From the NCBI GenBank assembly GCA_965603395.1, contig CBFDCV010000018.1:1-16371 (forward strand): DNA of 16,371 nucleotides, given 5' to 3'. Below the pieces are notes generated by a model. It had not been told where the DNA came from. It saw nothing but the letters and a program-made list of their open reading frames with translations, and did not search any database. The DNA comes from CAYSWS01 sp965603395 (GTDB lineage: Bacteria > Patescibacteriota > WWE3 > UBA101185 > UBA10185). Positions 1-7,395 of this stretch are shown one piece after another. The translations under genes and the position numbers were made by a program. Within the stretch, counting starts at the first letter, position 1. Each line of letters begins with the position of its first letter.

Positions 1-583
1 GATAGATTTTGAAGGCATACGTTTTAAGGTTAAGTTCGATCAAATCAGAAAAATACCGAAAAAAGACAGGAAGAAGTGGAGGCCGGATTTGGCTTGGAGA
101 AAAAGACTGCCTGAAAGGGTGATACTTGACCTAAAGTTTAGTAAAAAGCCCCCTTTTTCCGTGTCTGAAAACGACAAGTCGGTGGTGAGGTTGGAAAAAG
201 ACGAACTTACATTGGATTTGTACAATCAGGGCGTAATTTACACGTTAGCCTATGAAAAGTCTTTTAACCGCACACCTCTTGGTTTTGCCCTATATTATGT
301 GGTTAGTGATGTTATAGGTTTCGTTCATCTGGATAGGAGTGATTACAAGAAAGTGGCAAAAGCCATAAAAGACGCAAACAAAGAGATGATACATGATAAA
401 TATCCTAAAAAAATAAGTAACAGACATTGTAGATCATGCAGCTTTTTGATTGATTGTTTGGGAGTTGCAGGCGCGTTGCAAGATGTGTCGGTTAAGAAAT
501 TACCCGTAGTACAGAATGGCGCGGCTTCTTGGCAATTAGAGAGAGGTGTATGTGAGTCTGTACAGACAAGGTTTCCAGTCTAA
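1..583 (+). CDS. PD-(D/E)XK nuclease family protein, C-terminal part (5' truncated by window edge)
   Basis: The reading frame is open from base 2, so the true start lies outside the window. What is visible is a RecB/Cas4-type nuclease core: a Gly...Asp strand (GIRFKVKFDQI, about codons 5-15 of the visible part), the DLK of VILDLKF (Asp-x-Lys motif), a helix with Gln (YNQGVIYTLAYEK) that fits the QxxxY motif, and a C-terminal CRSCSFLIDC (CX2CX5C, first Cys codon at 428) with a further Cys near the end. In AddB, Cas4 and related nucleases such cysteines hold a 4Fe-4S cluster that staples the nuclease domain. It is probably the nuclease end of a DNA repair helicase-nuclease or a free-standing single-strand DNA nuclease; no Cas genes are nearby. 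The TTG at 89 is internal to the domain and is not a plausible start. Confidence 0.75.
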   Translation, partial: IDFEGIRFKVKFDQIRKIPKKDRKKWRPDLAWRKRLPERVILDLKFSKKPPFSVSENDKSVVRLEKDELTLDLYNQGVIYTLAYEKSFNRTPLGFALYYVVSDVIGFVHLDRSDYKKVAKAIKDANKEMIHDKYPKKISNRHCRSCSFLIDCLGVAGALQDVSVKKLPVVQNGAASWQLERGVCESVQTRFPV

Positions 584-592
584 ATGTTGATC

Positions 593-640
593 AAGGCAGA
601 ATCTTAAACGGTTTATATACCGAAGGTTCTGCCTTTCTTC
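593..640. terminator. Bidirectional stem-loop between nuclease gene and hisS
   Basis: Perfect 9-bp inverted repeat AAGGCAGAA (593-601) / TTCTGCCTT (627-635). The stem continues as TCTT/AAGG (one G-U) and, after a 3-nt bulge, CGGT/ACCG (609-612, 619-622). A short pyrimidine-rich tract (TTTCTTC) follows on the plus side. It sits between two convergent genes and probably ends both transcripts; the T tract is modest. Confidence 0.65.
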
Positions 641-652
641 ATTACCGGATGA

Positions 653-1981
653 TCAAGAAAGCTTATTCCCAAGATACTCAGTTAAATCATCCAAACTTAC
701 ACGGGCCTGCTCACCGGAACCCATGTCCTTCACAGAAATTGCGTTGTTTTGTAGCTCATCGGCCCCTAAAATTCCTACGTACTTCACACCAATTTTATTG
801 GCGTAATCCATTTTTTTACGTAACTTATCATCTTTAGCATAAACTTCAGTAGGAATGCCTCCTGATCTGGTTTTGGTAGCCACACTAAAGCATTTTTCTA
901 TAGGAACTTCTACAGGAATTATTAAAAATTTTGTTGGTTTTAAACGGTCTTTTTTCACAAGATTCAGTTTATTTAATTGATCGAATAATCTGGTCAGACC
1001 AATGGAAACTCCTACACCGGGAAGTTTTTCCTTAGAGAAATATTCAATAAGGTCATCATAGCGACCTCCTGAACAAACAGAGCCCAGGTCCGGGTACTCA
1101 GTAAGATAAGTTTCGTATACAGTTCCCGTATAATAATCCAAACCTCTGGCAACAGAAGGTTTGATTTCCCAGCTACTTTCAGGAATTTCCATGCTTTTTA
1201 TGTAGTTTACAACTCTCTCTAGCTCCTCTAACCCCTGCTTGTACCAGTCATTGTCTGCGCCCACACCTTTAAGCAGTTCTAAAACCTCATCAGAATTTCC
1301 GGAAATTGATATAAAACTTATAATTTCAATTATTTTATCTTCTTCGATTTGCAAATCTCTTAGGTCCTTTTGCAGCTGCTCGTTGCCGTATTTGTTTGCT
1401 TTATCTATGGCTCTAATAATTTCTATTGATTTTTCTTCCAAACCTAATTTTTTAACAAAACCACTGATAAGCTTTCTATTGTTTAGGTAAATTTTAAAGT
1501 CCCCAATGCCCAAACTATTGAAAACAAAGTACATAACAGCTACAATTTCCGCGTCATTAACCAGATCAAGATTTCCCTTGTCGATAATATCTATATCACA
1601 CTGGTAAAATTCCCTAAATCTGCCTTTTTGTGGTTTCTCACCGCGGTAAACCTTACCTATTTGATATCTCCTAAAGGGAAAGACCAGCTGTTTGTAGTAT
1701 TGAGCTACGTAGCGGGCCAAAGGAACTGTTAGATCAAATCGTAAAGCTAAATCATTGTCGCCCTTTTTGAAGTTATAGATCTGTTTTTCTGTTTCTCCGC
1801 CTGATTTAGCCATTAAGATCTCAGCCTTTTCGATGATTGGTGTGTCCATGGGAGAAAAGCCAAAAAGTTCAAAACCATTCCTTATTTTTGCCATTATTTC
1901 ATCAAAAGCTAGCTGTTCATTTGTTTGTAGCTCCATAAATCCGGGCAATATTGAAGGTTTTATTAAATCTCTCTTGGCCAT
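653..1981 (-). CDS. hisS: Histidine--tRNA ligase
   Basis: Class II aminoacyl-tRNA synthetase that charges tRNA-His with histidine in the cytoplasm. The 442-aa product is full length for the family. Visible motifs: motif 2 with RGEKPQKGRFREF (113-125) and the following QCD (127-129), the histidine-specific ARGLDYYTG (278-286), motif 3 GVGVSIGLTRL (322-332), and a C-terminal anticodon-binding domain from about residue 350 (KFLIIPVEVP onward). The ATG at 1981 has no Shine-Dalgarno sequence; TATAAT lies six bases upstream, so the message is probably leaderless. It ends in TGA, which shows that TGA is a stop codon here. It is divergent from the 2048 gene and convergent with the nuclease gene. Confidence 0.97.
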   Translation of the reverse strand: MAKRDLIKPSILPGFMELQTNEQLAFDEIMAKIRNGFELFGFSPMDTPIIEKAEILMAKSGGETEKQIYNFKKGDNDLALRFDLTVPLARYVAQYYKQLVFPFRRYQIGKVYRGEKPQKGRFREFYQCDIDIIDKGNLDLVNDAEIVAVMYFVFNSLGIGDFKIYLNNRKLISGFVKKLGLEEKSIEIIRAIDKANKYGNEQLQKDLRDLQIEEDKIIEIISFISISGNSDEVLELLKGVGADNDWYKQGLEELERVVNYIKSMEIPESSWEIKPSVARGLDYYTGTVYETYLTEYPDLGSVCSGGRYDDLIEYFSKEKLPGVGVSIGLTRLFDQLNKLNLVKKDRLKPTKFLIIPVEVPIEKCFSVATKTRSGGIPTEVYAKDDKLRKKMDYANKIGVKYVGILGADELQNNAISVKDMGSGEQARVSLDDLTEYLGNKLS

Positions 1982-1987
1982 AGAAGT

Positions 1988-1993
1988 ATTATA
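1988..1993 (-). promoter_or_regulatory. -10 box of hisS (leaderless)
   Basis: Perfect TATAAT on the minus strand with 6 nt to the hisS ATG. With normal -10 to +1 spacing, transcription would begin at or next to the A of the start codon. No clear -35 box. Confidence 0.7.
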
Positions 1994-2034
1994 AAGGAAT
2001 TTTATGGATTAAAACATACGAGCCGTACACTTGG

Positions 2035-2040
2035 TATAAT
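2035..2040 (+). promoter_or_regulatory. -10 box of the 2048 gene (leaderless)
   Basis: TATAAT preceded by TTGG, with 7 nt to the ATG and no Shine-Dalgarno sequence in between. The 66-bp gap to hisS carries both divergent promoters. Confidence 0.7.
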
Positions 2041-2047
2041 TATTTAT

Positions 2048-2407
2048 ATGGATAAAGTCATAAAAGTGTTAAAAATAGTTTTTCTATCAATTGGCGTTTT
2101 AGTAGGCTTGGCAATATTAGTCGGCATCTTCTTTGTTTATCAAGGTGTTAAGTCAGGTGATTTGTCCGGTTATATCCAAAAAACGGCTGTAGAAAATGTT
2201 ATCGATGAAGATAGTCTTAGTCCAACCCAGCAACAGCTGCTTGAATCGGGTGACATTGACGGTTTGGTCGGAGATTTACAGGAAAATGTTACTGAAGAAC
2301 AGGTAGATTGCGCTGTACAGGCGGTAGGAGAAAAAAGAGCCCGTGAGCTCATGGTTACGCAGGATCCCTCGCCCCAGGAGCTGTTAATCCTTTCAAAGTG
2401 TCTTTAA
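2048..2407 (+). CDS. Conserved-looking small single-pass membrane protein, function unknown
   Basis: 119 aa. One hydrophobic segment at about residues 9-31 (VFLSIGVLVGLAILVGIFFVY) anchors it, probably with a short cytoplasmic tail at the N terminus (MDKVIKVLK) by the positive-inside rule. The rest is soluble and mostly acidic, with two Cys (in QVDCAVQAV and at SKC near the end) that could form a disulfide if the domain is extracytoplasmic. I do not recognise the family. The ATG follows TATAAT by 7 nt. No terminator separates it from the 2464 gene, but that gene has its own promoter. Confidence 0.75.
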   Translation: MDKVIKVLKIVFLSIGVLVGLAILVGIFFVYQGVKSGDLSGYIQKTAVENVIDEDSLSPTQQQLLESGDIDGLVGDLQENVTEEQVDCAVQAVGEKRARELMVTQDPSPQELLILSKCL

Positions 2408-2411
2408 ACTC

Positions 2412-2439
2412 CATTTGTACTATAATACCCCTACAAATG
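2412..2439 (+). promoter_or_regulatory. Promoter of the 2464 gene enclosed by a perfect 8-bp inverted repeat
   Basis: TATAAT (2421-2426) lies between CATTTGTA (2412-2419) and TACAAATG (2432-2439), arms 12 nt apart and 20 bp centre to centre. That geometry suits a dimeric repressor covering the -10 box. It could also be a weak stem-loop ending the preceding gene, but no T tract follows. Confidence 0.5.
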
Positions 2440-2459
2440 CAGAATAACTGCAGGAGGTG
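2438..2459 (+). promoter_or_regulatory. Leader hairpin and Shine-Dalgarno of the 2464 gene
   Basis: TGCAG AATAA CTGCA (2438-2452) forms a 5-bp hairpin directly abutting GGAGGTG, 4-5 nt before the GTG at 2464. A strong Shine-Dalgarno sequence here decides the GTG start; the ATG at 2462 is followed at once by TGA. Confidence 0.55.
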
Positions 2460-2463
2460 AGAT

Positions 2464-2649
2464 GTGAGAAGAGTAAGGGCAGAACAGCCGAACCAGCTTC
2501 TTTCAGTGTTGGCAATCGTGGCTATTATGATGCTTATTGTCGCTTTTTTCATCGTTGCGACACCAGAAGTGTTAAGCGAGATTGTGAGTCCAATCACAAA
2601 TCCTTGTCAGTCCACTGAATTGCTTTCGCAGACACTGCTATGTAGATAG
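2464..2649 (+). CDS. 61-aa single-pass membrane protein, function unknown
   Basis: GTG start with a near-consensus Shine-Dalgarno sequence. A short basic N terminus (MRRVRAEQ) is followed by a hydrophobic segment at about residues 13-36 (LLSVLAIVAIMMLIVAFFIVA). The C-terminal tail has two Cys (NPCQSTE and LLCR). It has its own promoter, leader and terminator, so it is a monocistronic unit. I do not recognise it. The strong ribosome site and the clean transcription unit argue that it is real despite its size. Confidence 0.65.
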   Translation: MRRVRAEQPNQLLSVLAIVAIMMLIVAFFIVATPEVLSEIVSPITNPCQSTELLSQTLLCR

Positions 2650-2673
2650 TAAGAAGTTTTCGGTTTTTGCACC

Positions 2674-2727
2674 AGCTCCCTTGGTAAATCTATAACAATA
2701 GACAAACCCGGGGAGCTTCTCATTTTT
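2674..2727 (+). terminator. Terminator-like stem-loop after the 2464 gene
   Basis: AGCTCCC (2674-2680) / GGGAGCT (2711-2717), 7 bp with a 30-nt loop, followed by TCTCATTTTT. The T tract begins five bases after the stem, so efficiency may be moderate. Confidence 0.55.
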
Positions 2728-2753
2728 AGATTGATTACATAAAGCATAATTCG

Positions 2754-2759
2754 TACAAT
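2754..2759 (+). promoter_or_regulatory. -10 box of the 2766 gene (leaderless)
   Basis: TACAAT with 6 nt to the ATG and no Shine-Dalgarno sequence. A second candidate, CATAAT, lies at 2745-2750. Confidence 0.55.
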
Positions 2760-2765
2760 TAATAC

Positions 2766-3023
2766 ATGTCAGAAATTATTGATGTTACTAACACATTAAG
2801 CGCAGACAAAGTTGCGGATACTGATAACCTGCTTGATGTTTACAAGGCGGGGAAAGAACGGGAAAAGCCGGCAAAACCTAAGAAAAAAACACACTTATTC
2901 CTTTTTATTTCTATTTTATTGTTATTTTTCCTCATTGGCGCCATATTTTTCATTTTTACAAGGGCAAGAGCTATGGATAGAGCAACAAGCGATCCTCAGT
3001 TTGAAAGTATGCTTGATAATTAA
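2766..3023 (+). CDS. 85-aa single-pass membrane protein, function unknown
   Basis: About 40 hydrophilic residues, then a Lys/Pro-rich stretch (EREKPAKPKKK) that should stay in the cytoplasm, a strong membrane segment at about 43-64 (HLFLFISILLLFFLIGAIFFIF) and a short external tail ending in SMLDN. The TAA stop is immediately followed by the GTG of the HDAC-like gene, so the two are probably cotranscribed and translationally coupled. I do not recognise the family. Confidence 0.7.
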   Translation: MSEIIDVTNTLSADKVADTDNLLDVYKAGKEREKPAKPKKKTHLFLFISILLLFFLIGAIFFIFTRARAMDRATSDPQFESMLDN

Positions 3024-3914
3024 GTGCATATAATTTATAGCCAACACTATTTAAAATATTACTTTTTGCCGGGACATCCTTTTTGGCCTGAAAGAGCTAA
3101 GTATTTTATGGAACTTCTCGATGAAAAGAAGTTTAAATATGATCTGGTCGAAGCGCAGAAGGCTGTTGATGAAGACATTTTATTGGTACATACCAAAAAC
3201 TATCTGAAAGGTTTAAAAGAAACTGTAGAAAAGGGTATTGGGTATTTAAGTATAGATACGCCGGTTCATAAGGATAATCTGGAAGCTGCTTATTATTACA
3301 CCGGTGGAACTTTACAGGCGGCTGAGTTGGCTTTGGAAGGTAAAAAGGTTGTGAATACCTTGGGTGGATTACATCATGCGGAAAGTGATAGATCGTCAGG
3401 GTTTTGCATATTTAATGATCACGCTGTAGCTATCAAAAAACTGCAAAAAGAAGGCAAGATAAAAACCGCAGCCGTTTTAGATTTGGATGTGCACGCAGGC
3501 AACGGTACGCAGGAAATTTTTTACGATGATCCAAGTGTTTTGAAAATTTCCATTCATCAAGATCCTTCCTCTTTCTACCCGGGTACTTGTTTTGAGGAGC
3601 AAACCGGTGCCGGAGCCGGAGAGGGTTTTAATTTAAACGTTATTCTCAAACCGGGCACACAAGAAGGGGAGTATTTGGAGAAATTAGACTCAGTTTTGCC
3701 CAAAATTGAAGAGTTCAAACCGGATTTACTACTTACTGTGCTAGGCGTGGACACCTATAAAGGAGATCCCTTGGCTTCCATAGAGCTTGAAATAGAAACT
3801 TACGGGAAAATTGCCCGGCGCCTAAAAAAGTTTAAAAACAAAGCTGCCCTGTTTGCAGGCGGTTACTCAAAAGACGTTCCTCAGCTTTGGTTTGAGTTTG
3901 TGAAAAATCTATAA
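3024..3914 (+). CDS. Histone deacetylase-fold (class II HDAC / acetoin-utilization-type) hydrolase
   Basis: 296-aa zinc-dependent deacetylase fold. It carries the family signature: HH117-118 in GGLHHAESDRSSGFCIFND, D153/D155/H157 in VLDLDVHAGNGT, D243 in LGVDTYKGDPLA, and the Gly-Gly-Tyr of FAGGYS near residue 280, which normally places the catalytic Tyr. Zinc ligands by family analogy are D155, H157 and D243, and all active-site residues are present. Bacterial members remove acetyl groups from small molecules such as acetylpolyamines or from lysines; the substrate cannot be told here. The GTG start fits the family N terminus (IIYS...HPFWPER) and abuts the stop of the preceding gene. A 649-aa polyamine-synthase-like protein is in the same window, but I see no firm functional link. 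Confidence 0.88.
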   Translation: MHIIYSQHYLKYYFLPGHPFWPERAKYFMELLDEKKFKYDLVEAQKAVDEDILLVHTKNYLKGLKETVEKGIGYLSIDTPVHKDNLEAAYYYTGGTLQAAELALEGKKVVNTLGGLHHAESDRSSGFCIFNDHAVAIKKLQKEGKIKTAAVLDLDVHAGNGTQEIFYDDPSVLKISIHQDPSSFYPGTCFEEQTGAGAGEGFNLNVILKPGTQEGEYLEKLDSVLPKIEEFKPDLLLTVLGVDTYKGDPLASIELEIETYGKIARRLKKFKNKAALFAGGYSKDVPQLWFEFVKNL

Positions 3915-3917
3915 TTT

Positions 3918-3966
3918 GATATTCTTATTATCGAAGATATTCTCATTATCGAAGATATTCTCATTA
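3918..3966. repeat. 18-bp tandem repeat, 2.7 copies, upstream of thymidine kinase
   Basis: Unit gatattctcattatcgaa at 3918-3935 (one base different: T for C), 3936-3953 (exact) and a 13-base partial copy at 3954-3966. Each unit contains a TATC/GATA dyad. It sits 46 nt before the tdk start, where an operator or leader element would be expected. The TATTCT in each unit could also serve as a weak -10 box. Confidence 0.85.
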
Positions 3967-4011
3967 CAAACATTGTCCTAATCTAAATCAGATAAAAAAA
4001 GGAGAGATACT

Positions 4012-4626
4012 ATGCAAATCAGAACATCGTTTTGGGATAAGGGATTGATGGTAATAAGCGGATGTATGTTTTCAGGCAAAACGACTACTTTGCGTCATAT
4101 GTTGAGTTTAGCAGAGATTGGGGGTCTGAGGACGCAGTTGTTTAAACCGCAGAGTGATAACCGGTTCAGCAATAATGAAATAATCACTCACGACAAGCTC
4201 AAGAAAGAGGCAATATCGGTCGTTGATCCGGTAGAGATATTGGATCTTGTTGACGATGATACCGTTATTGTAGGTATTGATGAGATACAGTTTATTCCGG
4301 AAACTTTAGTTGGCGTGTGTAAGGAATTAGTAGCGAGAGGTATTAGCGTGGTAGCGGCCGGTTTAGACACTGATTTCAGAGCAGAACCATGGACCACGAC
4401 CAAAGAGCTAAGTGCTATTGCAGACAAAAGAGAAACTCTTTACGCAGTTTGTATGGAATGTAGCAGATTGGTGAAAAGCGGTCAGATGGAAAGACCTAGT
4501 CCAGCGTTTAGAACTCAACGCATCATTGACGGAAAACCAGCACCATTGGAGTCACCGCAGTTTTTGCTTGGTGGGGTGGAAGCTTATGAGGCAAGATGCC
4601 TTGATCACTACCAACCTCCACAGTGA
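4012..4626 (+). CDS. tdk: Thymidine kinase (type II, TK1-like)
   Basis: Phosphorylates thymidine to dTMP in nucleotide salvage, which fits a reduced genome that takes up nucleosides. 204 aa, normal for the family. Visible: P-loop GCMFSGKTT (17-25, with Cys where Pro is usual), the SHDG-like ITHD (58-61), Walker B GIDEIQF (88-94, catalytic Glu probably E91), and AGLDTDFRAEPW (116-127). The zinc ribbon has CMEC (147-150) and CLDH (196-199), so one ligand is His, as in many bacterial homologues. The ATG at 4012 has GGAGAG five nt upstream, so unlike many neighbours it is a leadered gene. It ends at a strong terminator. Confidence 0.93.
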   Translation: MQIRTSFWDKGLMVISGCMFSGKTTTLRHMLSLAEIGGLRTQLFKPQSDNRFSNNEIITHDKLKKEAISVVDPVEILDLVDDDTVIVGIDEIQFIPETLVGVCKELVARGISVVAAGLDTDFRAEPWTTTKELSAIADKRETLYAVCMECSRLVKSGQMERPSPAFRTQRIIDGKPAPLESPQFLLGGVEAYEARCLDHYQPPQ

Positions 4627-4629
4627 CCC

Positions 4630-4676
4630 AAAAAGGGTGTTCGAATTGCATTAAAATGCAAAAGAACACCCTTTTT
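4630..4676. terminator. Strong bidirectional intrinsic terminator (tdk / RRM gene)
   Basis: 13-bp perfect stem, AAAAAGGGTGTTC (4630-4642) / GAACACCCTTTTT (4664-4676), with an inner 7-bp stem TTGCATT/AATGCAA (4646-4652, 4655-4661). T tracts are present in both orientations. It lies between convergent genes and serves both. Confidence 0.92.
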
Positions 4677-4693
4677 ATCATTTTCTTGAGAAA

Positions 4694-4942
4694 TTACTCT
4701 CTTTTTGGTCTTGCCTCGTTTACTCTTAGATTTCTACCTTCAGATTCTTTACCATCAAGTTCTTTGATAGCTTTGTCAGCTGAGGCATCCTCCATTTCCA
4801 CAAAACCAAATCCTTTTGATCTTCCGGAATCTCTGTCGGTAATGATAATTGACGAAACTACTTCACCGAAATCGGCGAATAAGGTTGTCAAATCTTCATC
4901 ATTGAAAGAGTAAGGCAAATTACCTACATATATTTTTTTCAA
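4694..4942 (-). CDS. RRM-type RNA-binding protein
   Basis: 82 aa, a single RNA recognition motif: RNP2 IYVGNL at the N terminus, RNP1 KGFGFVEM in the middle, and the final strand GRNLRVNEARPKRE, so the whole protein is one domain with a short basic tail. Bacterial proteins of this type are usually cold-inducible RNA chaperones. I place the start at the TTG at 4942, giving MKKIYVGNLPYS, because the family begins this way and because AAGGTGGTG (one mismatch to AAGGAGGTG) lies 6 nt upstream. The GTG at 4954 would put the ribosome site inside the coding region. The gene has its own promoter and a ~75-nt leader that can fold over the ribosome site. Confidence 0.9.
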   Translation of the reverse strand: MKKIYVGNLPYSFNDEDLTTLFADFGEVVSSIIITDRDSGRSKGFGFVEMEDASADKAIKELDGKESEGRNLRVNEARPKRE

Positions 4943-4943
4943 G

Positions 4944-4989
4944 TGGAACACCACCTTCCATATAAATTTTCTGTCTTTAACGAAAGGTG
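4944..4989 (-). promoter_or_regulatory. Foldable leader and Shine-Dalgarno of the RRM gene
   Basis: On the minus strand TGGAA (4956-4960) and TTCCA (4944-4948) pair with the ribosome site GGTGGTG in the loop. Alternatively CACCTT (4984-4989) further upstream can pair with AAGGTG of the ribosome site. The two foldings exclude each other, as in an RNA thermometer or other leader switch. Pairing is seen by eye; no energy was calculated. Confidence 0.4.
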
Positions 4990-5026
4990 ATCATACGAAA
5001 CAACTAAACGTTAAGAAACACCCGAT

Positions 5027-5054
5027 ATTATAGCATACGCGACTTAAAAATCAA
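5027..5054 (-). promoter_or_regulatory. Promoter of the RRM gene
   Basis: TTGATT (5049-5054), 16-nt spacer, TATAAT (5027-5032) on the minus strand; transcription should begin near 5020. The -35 box overlaps the last codons of the upstream beta-propeller gene. Confidence 0.65.
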
Positions 5055-7347
5055 CTATCGGTAGGGGTATGGGAGGAACAGGTTTAGGTTGGTTTGAAGG
5101 ATTATACTCGATTTCTTTAACTAAGGCCCAAGTTTTTTCATCCAAAACCACAATTTTGCTATCTGTGATTATGTAAAGGTAGTCATCAAGGTAAATAGCC
5201 CTCTTAACGTTAACAGCGCTGTCTGTTTTGGCCAAAGAAAGTTTGTTGTTAGCGTAGGAGAATATATAGGCACCTTTACTACCGGGCAGAAAGAAGATCT
5301 CATGCACGGGATCCAAAAGGAAAGCATGATGATTGTTAGCCACCTCGGACCAATATTCATCGAGCATATACTTATCAAGCTCAGCAGGATTACCAGGGTC
5401 TGACACATCGAACATGGACAATTTAACTTGAGACCCTTCCTTGCCTATGCCTAAAATGACATTATCCCTAAGCGGGTGCAGATAAGAAGAATACCCCGGT
5501 ATTTTCAGCTCTCCCTTCATTTGTGGATTTCTTGGGTCAGATAGATCCAGTACATAGAAAGGATCAATTTCTCTGAAGGTAACAATGTAAGCCTTGTCTC
5601 TAATGAACCTAGCAGCATAAATTCTTTCATCCTTACCCAGATCAGTGACCTTGCCGATTTCTCTCATATTGCGGTTTAGTATATAAACATCATTAACGTC
5701 TCCCATAGCGCCCCACATAGCTCCTCCGGAATTAGTGGCTATTCTAAGATTATTGTCATATTCGTCCAGGGAAAACTGGTTTAATGGGTGTCCGGGCACA
5801 GTTCCGGTAGCGTCAATATCCAAGTCTTTTCGACCAATTTTTACTATTCCTGTGGTCTCATAATCTCTTGCATGCTCTTTAGTGTAAGAATCAAGCCTAT
5901 TTTCAAGCTCATTACTCACCCTCATCATTTCATCTTCCGATAAAGAAGCTGTATAAGATTCGATTCTATACATCAATTCCATCATTTTCACTCCTGAAGA
6001 TAGTTCATAGGACACAAGATCCTCCAACTCTTTGACAAATTCTTCTGAGAACAGATCTAGCGCCGCTGTATTAATGAAATCCAAATAAATTTCTGTGTAA
6101 TCTTCACGGTACGAATAAGATACATATAAGTTATCTTCCGACATGTAGATCACGGCATCAAACTCAGAGCCTACTAAGGATACGCTATCTTTCACCTCTC
6201 CCGATTGAGGATCAATGTTGAGTATGGAGTAGGTAACGTTTATGGGTATATTTCTTTTGGGGTGGTAAATCTCTGTGCAGGGGATAGAAAAGTCTTGTCC
6301 TTCCAAAATGACCGGTCTAAGTGGGCAGGGATCATGCCTATTTACAGCCGTGGCTGTGATCAGATAGATTTCGTCTTGGTACATTCGGGCATCTTTATAA
6401 CCGGTTTTTTCCTCATAGGGCATTTTCCATAGCTCTTTAGGGTTGTAGGGATCCAAAACATCGTAACCAAAAACTTCCTTGGCGGTGAATATGATAAGCA
6501 CATTTTTGCTCAGTAGCAGGTTTCCGATCTTATCTATACCACCTATTTTTTCCAACTCACTTGGCGGGAAAGCCTTAATAATATTTGTTGCGCTGTTGGC
6601 AGTGCCGGAACGGTCATAATAATAACCTTCTTGAATGGATGTAAATATGTTTTGTCCATCTGTTTTGACAATATCCGGCTCATCAATACCTACCACTTGT
6701 ACATTGGTAGTAGAAACTCTGGAGGGACTAGCTCCTCCCGGAGCACCAAATGAGCCGGTAGTAATAGAACCTCCGGGATCTATGCTATCGGTGGCCTCTC
6801 GTGCCATTAGCATTTGTGGCATCAAAGCAGCGCCAAAAAGCCCCATTTCTTCTGAACCGGCAGATTCGATGTACTCTATAAACTCTTCTTTGGATCCAAA
6901 TGCTTCAACCCCAAAGGAAATACTGTCCAGCTGTGTACCAAAAGGGTTGAATATCTCTAATTCCTTTATTTCACAATTTATACAATAATATTTAAGGCTT
7001 AATTTATGAATAATGAATGAATAACCGGCCAGAACTAACAGGAAAAACAATGGTATTAGTCCAAATTTAGATATTTTTTTGAAATCAGTACTAATTTTGG
7101 GGATTTTTACTTTAGGAAATTCTTTTTTAGGCTTGTCCTCTTTAGGTTCTTCCTTAAACTCCTCAACGGGCTCTATTTTAGGCTCTTCCTTTTTGTCATC
7201 TTTTTGTTCTTCTTTTGGAGATTTTTCTTCCCCGTCTACATTTTCAGTAACTTTTAACCCATACTTTTTTTCAGTTTCTTTTTTTAAGGCACGGAATTTA
7301 TCTTCAGGCCGATTCTCTTTGTCTAATTGGGGGCTATTCTCTTCCAC
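5044..7347 (-). CDS. Membrane-anchored secreted beta-propeller domain protein
   Basis: 767 aa. A ~90-residue N-terminal cytoplasmic region is very rich in Lys, Glu and Pro. A membrane segment follows at about 96-114 (GLIPLFFLLVLAGYSFIIH), then a large extracytoplasmic part. The beta-propeller family signature is clear: STTNVQVVGIDEPDIVKTDG (212-231), then LDEYDNNLRIAT, ERIYAARFIRDKAYIVTF, FYVLDLSDPRNP, IPGYSSYLHPL, LSMFDVSDPGNP and NHHAFL. This matches the secreted C-terminal beta-propeller family distantly related to WD40 (COG4880-like). It is probably a cell-surface protein-binding or adhesion scaffold; no catalytic motif is evident. The GTG start at 7347 follows TAAAAT by 6 nt, so it too is probably leaderless. 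A helical insertion near residues 430-500 interrupts the propeller. Confidence 0.88.
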   Translation of the reverse strand: MEENSPQLDKENRPEDKFRALKKETEKKYGLKVTENVDGEEKSPKEEQKDDKKEEPKIEPVEEFKEEPKEDKPKKEFPKVKIPKISTDFKKISKFGLIPLFFLLVLAGYSFIIHKLSLKYYCINCEIKELEIFNPFGTQLDSISFGVEAFGSKEEFIEYIESAGSEEMGLFGAALMPQMLMAREATDSIDPGGSITTGSFGAPGGASPSRVSTTNVQVVGIDEPDIVKTDGQNIFTSIQEGYYYDRSGTANSATNIIKAFPPSELEKIGGIDKIGNLLLSKNVLIIFTAKEVFGYDVLDPYNPKELWKMPYEEKTGYKDARMYQDEIYLITATAVNRHDPCPLRPVILEGQDFSIPCTEIYHPKRNIPINVTYSILNIDPQSGEVKDSVSLVGSEFDAVIYMSEDNLYVSYSYREDYTEIYLDFINTAALDLFSEEFVKELEDLVSYELSSGVKMMELMYRIESYTASLSEDEMMRVSNELENRLDSYTKEHARDYETTGIVKIGRKDLDIDATGTVPGHPLNQFSLDEYDNNLRIATNSGGAMWGAMGDVNDVYILNRNMREIGKVTDLGKDERIYAARFIRDKAYIVTFREIDPFYVLDLSDPRNPQMKGELKIPGYSSYLHPLRDNVILGIGKEGSQVKLSMFDVSDPGNPAELDKYMLDEYWSEVANNHHAFLLDPVHEIFFLPGSKGAYIFSYANNKLSLAKTDSAVNVKRAIYLDDYLYIITDSKIVVLDEKTWALVKEIEYNPSNQPKPVPPIPLPIVDF

Positions 7348-7353
7348 AATGAA

Positions 7354-7359
7354 ATTTTA
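7354..7359 (-). promoter_or_regulatory. -10 box of the beta-propeller gene (leaderless, GTG start)
   Basis: TGGTAAAAT on the minus strand, 6 nt before the GTG. The same TGGTAAAAT plus 6-nt arrangement occurs before the 12473 gene. Confidence 0.55.
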
Positions 7360-7395
7360 CCATTTTTTACTAATAAAACGCTCTCTGACAATGTG

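Noticed and set aside
1..583. Cas4 of a CRISPR system
   Set aside because: The RecB-like motifs and Cys cluster fit, but there is no repeat array or other cas gene and the N-terminal part is missing; a repair nuclease is more likely.
653..655. Alternative genetic code with TGA as glycine (code 25)
   Set aside because: hisS and other genes end in TGA at the expected family length, and the proteins read correctly with the standard bacterial code.
4623..4913. 96-aa reading frame on the plus strand after tdk
   Set aside because: It runs through the terminator and is antisense to the clear RRM gene; no ribosome site.
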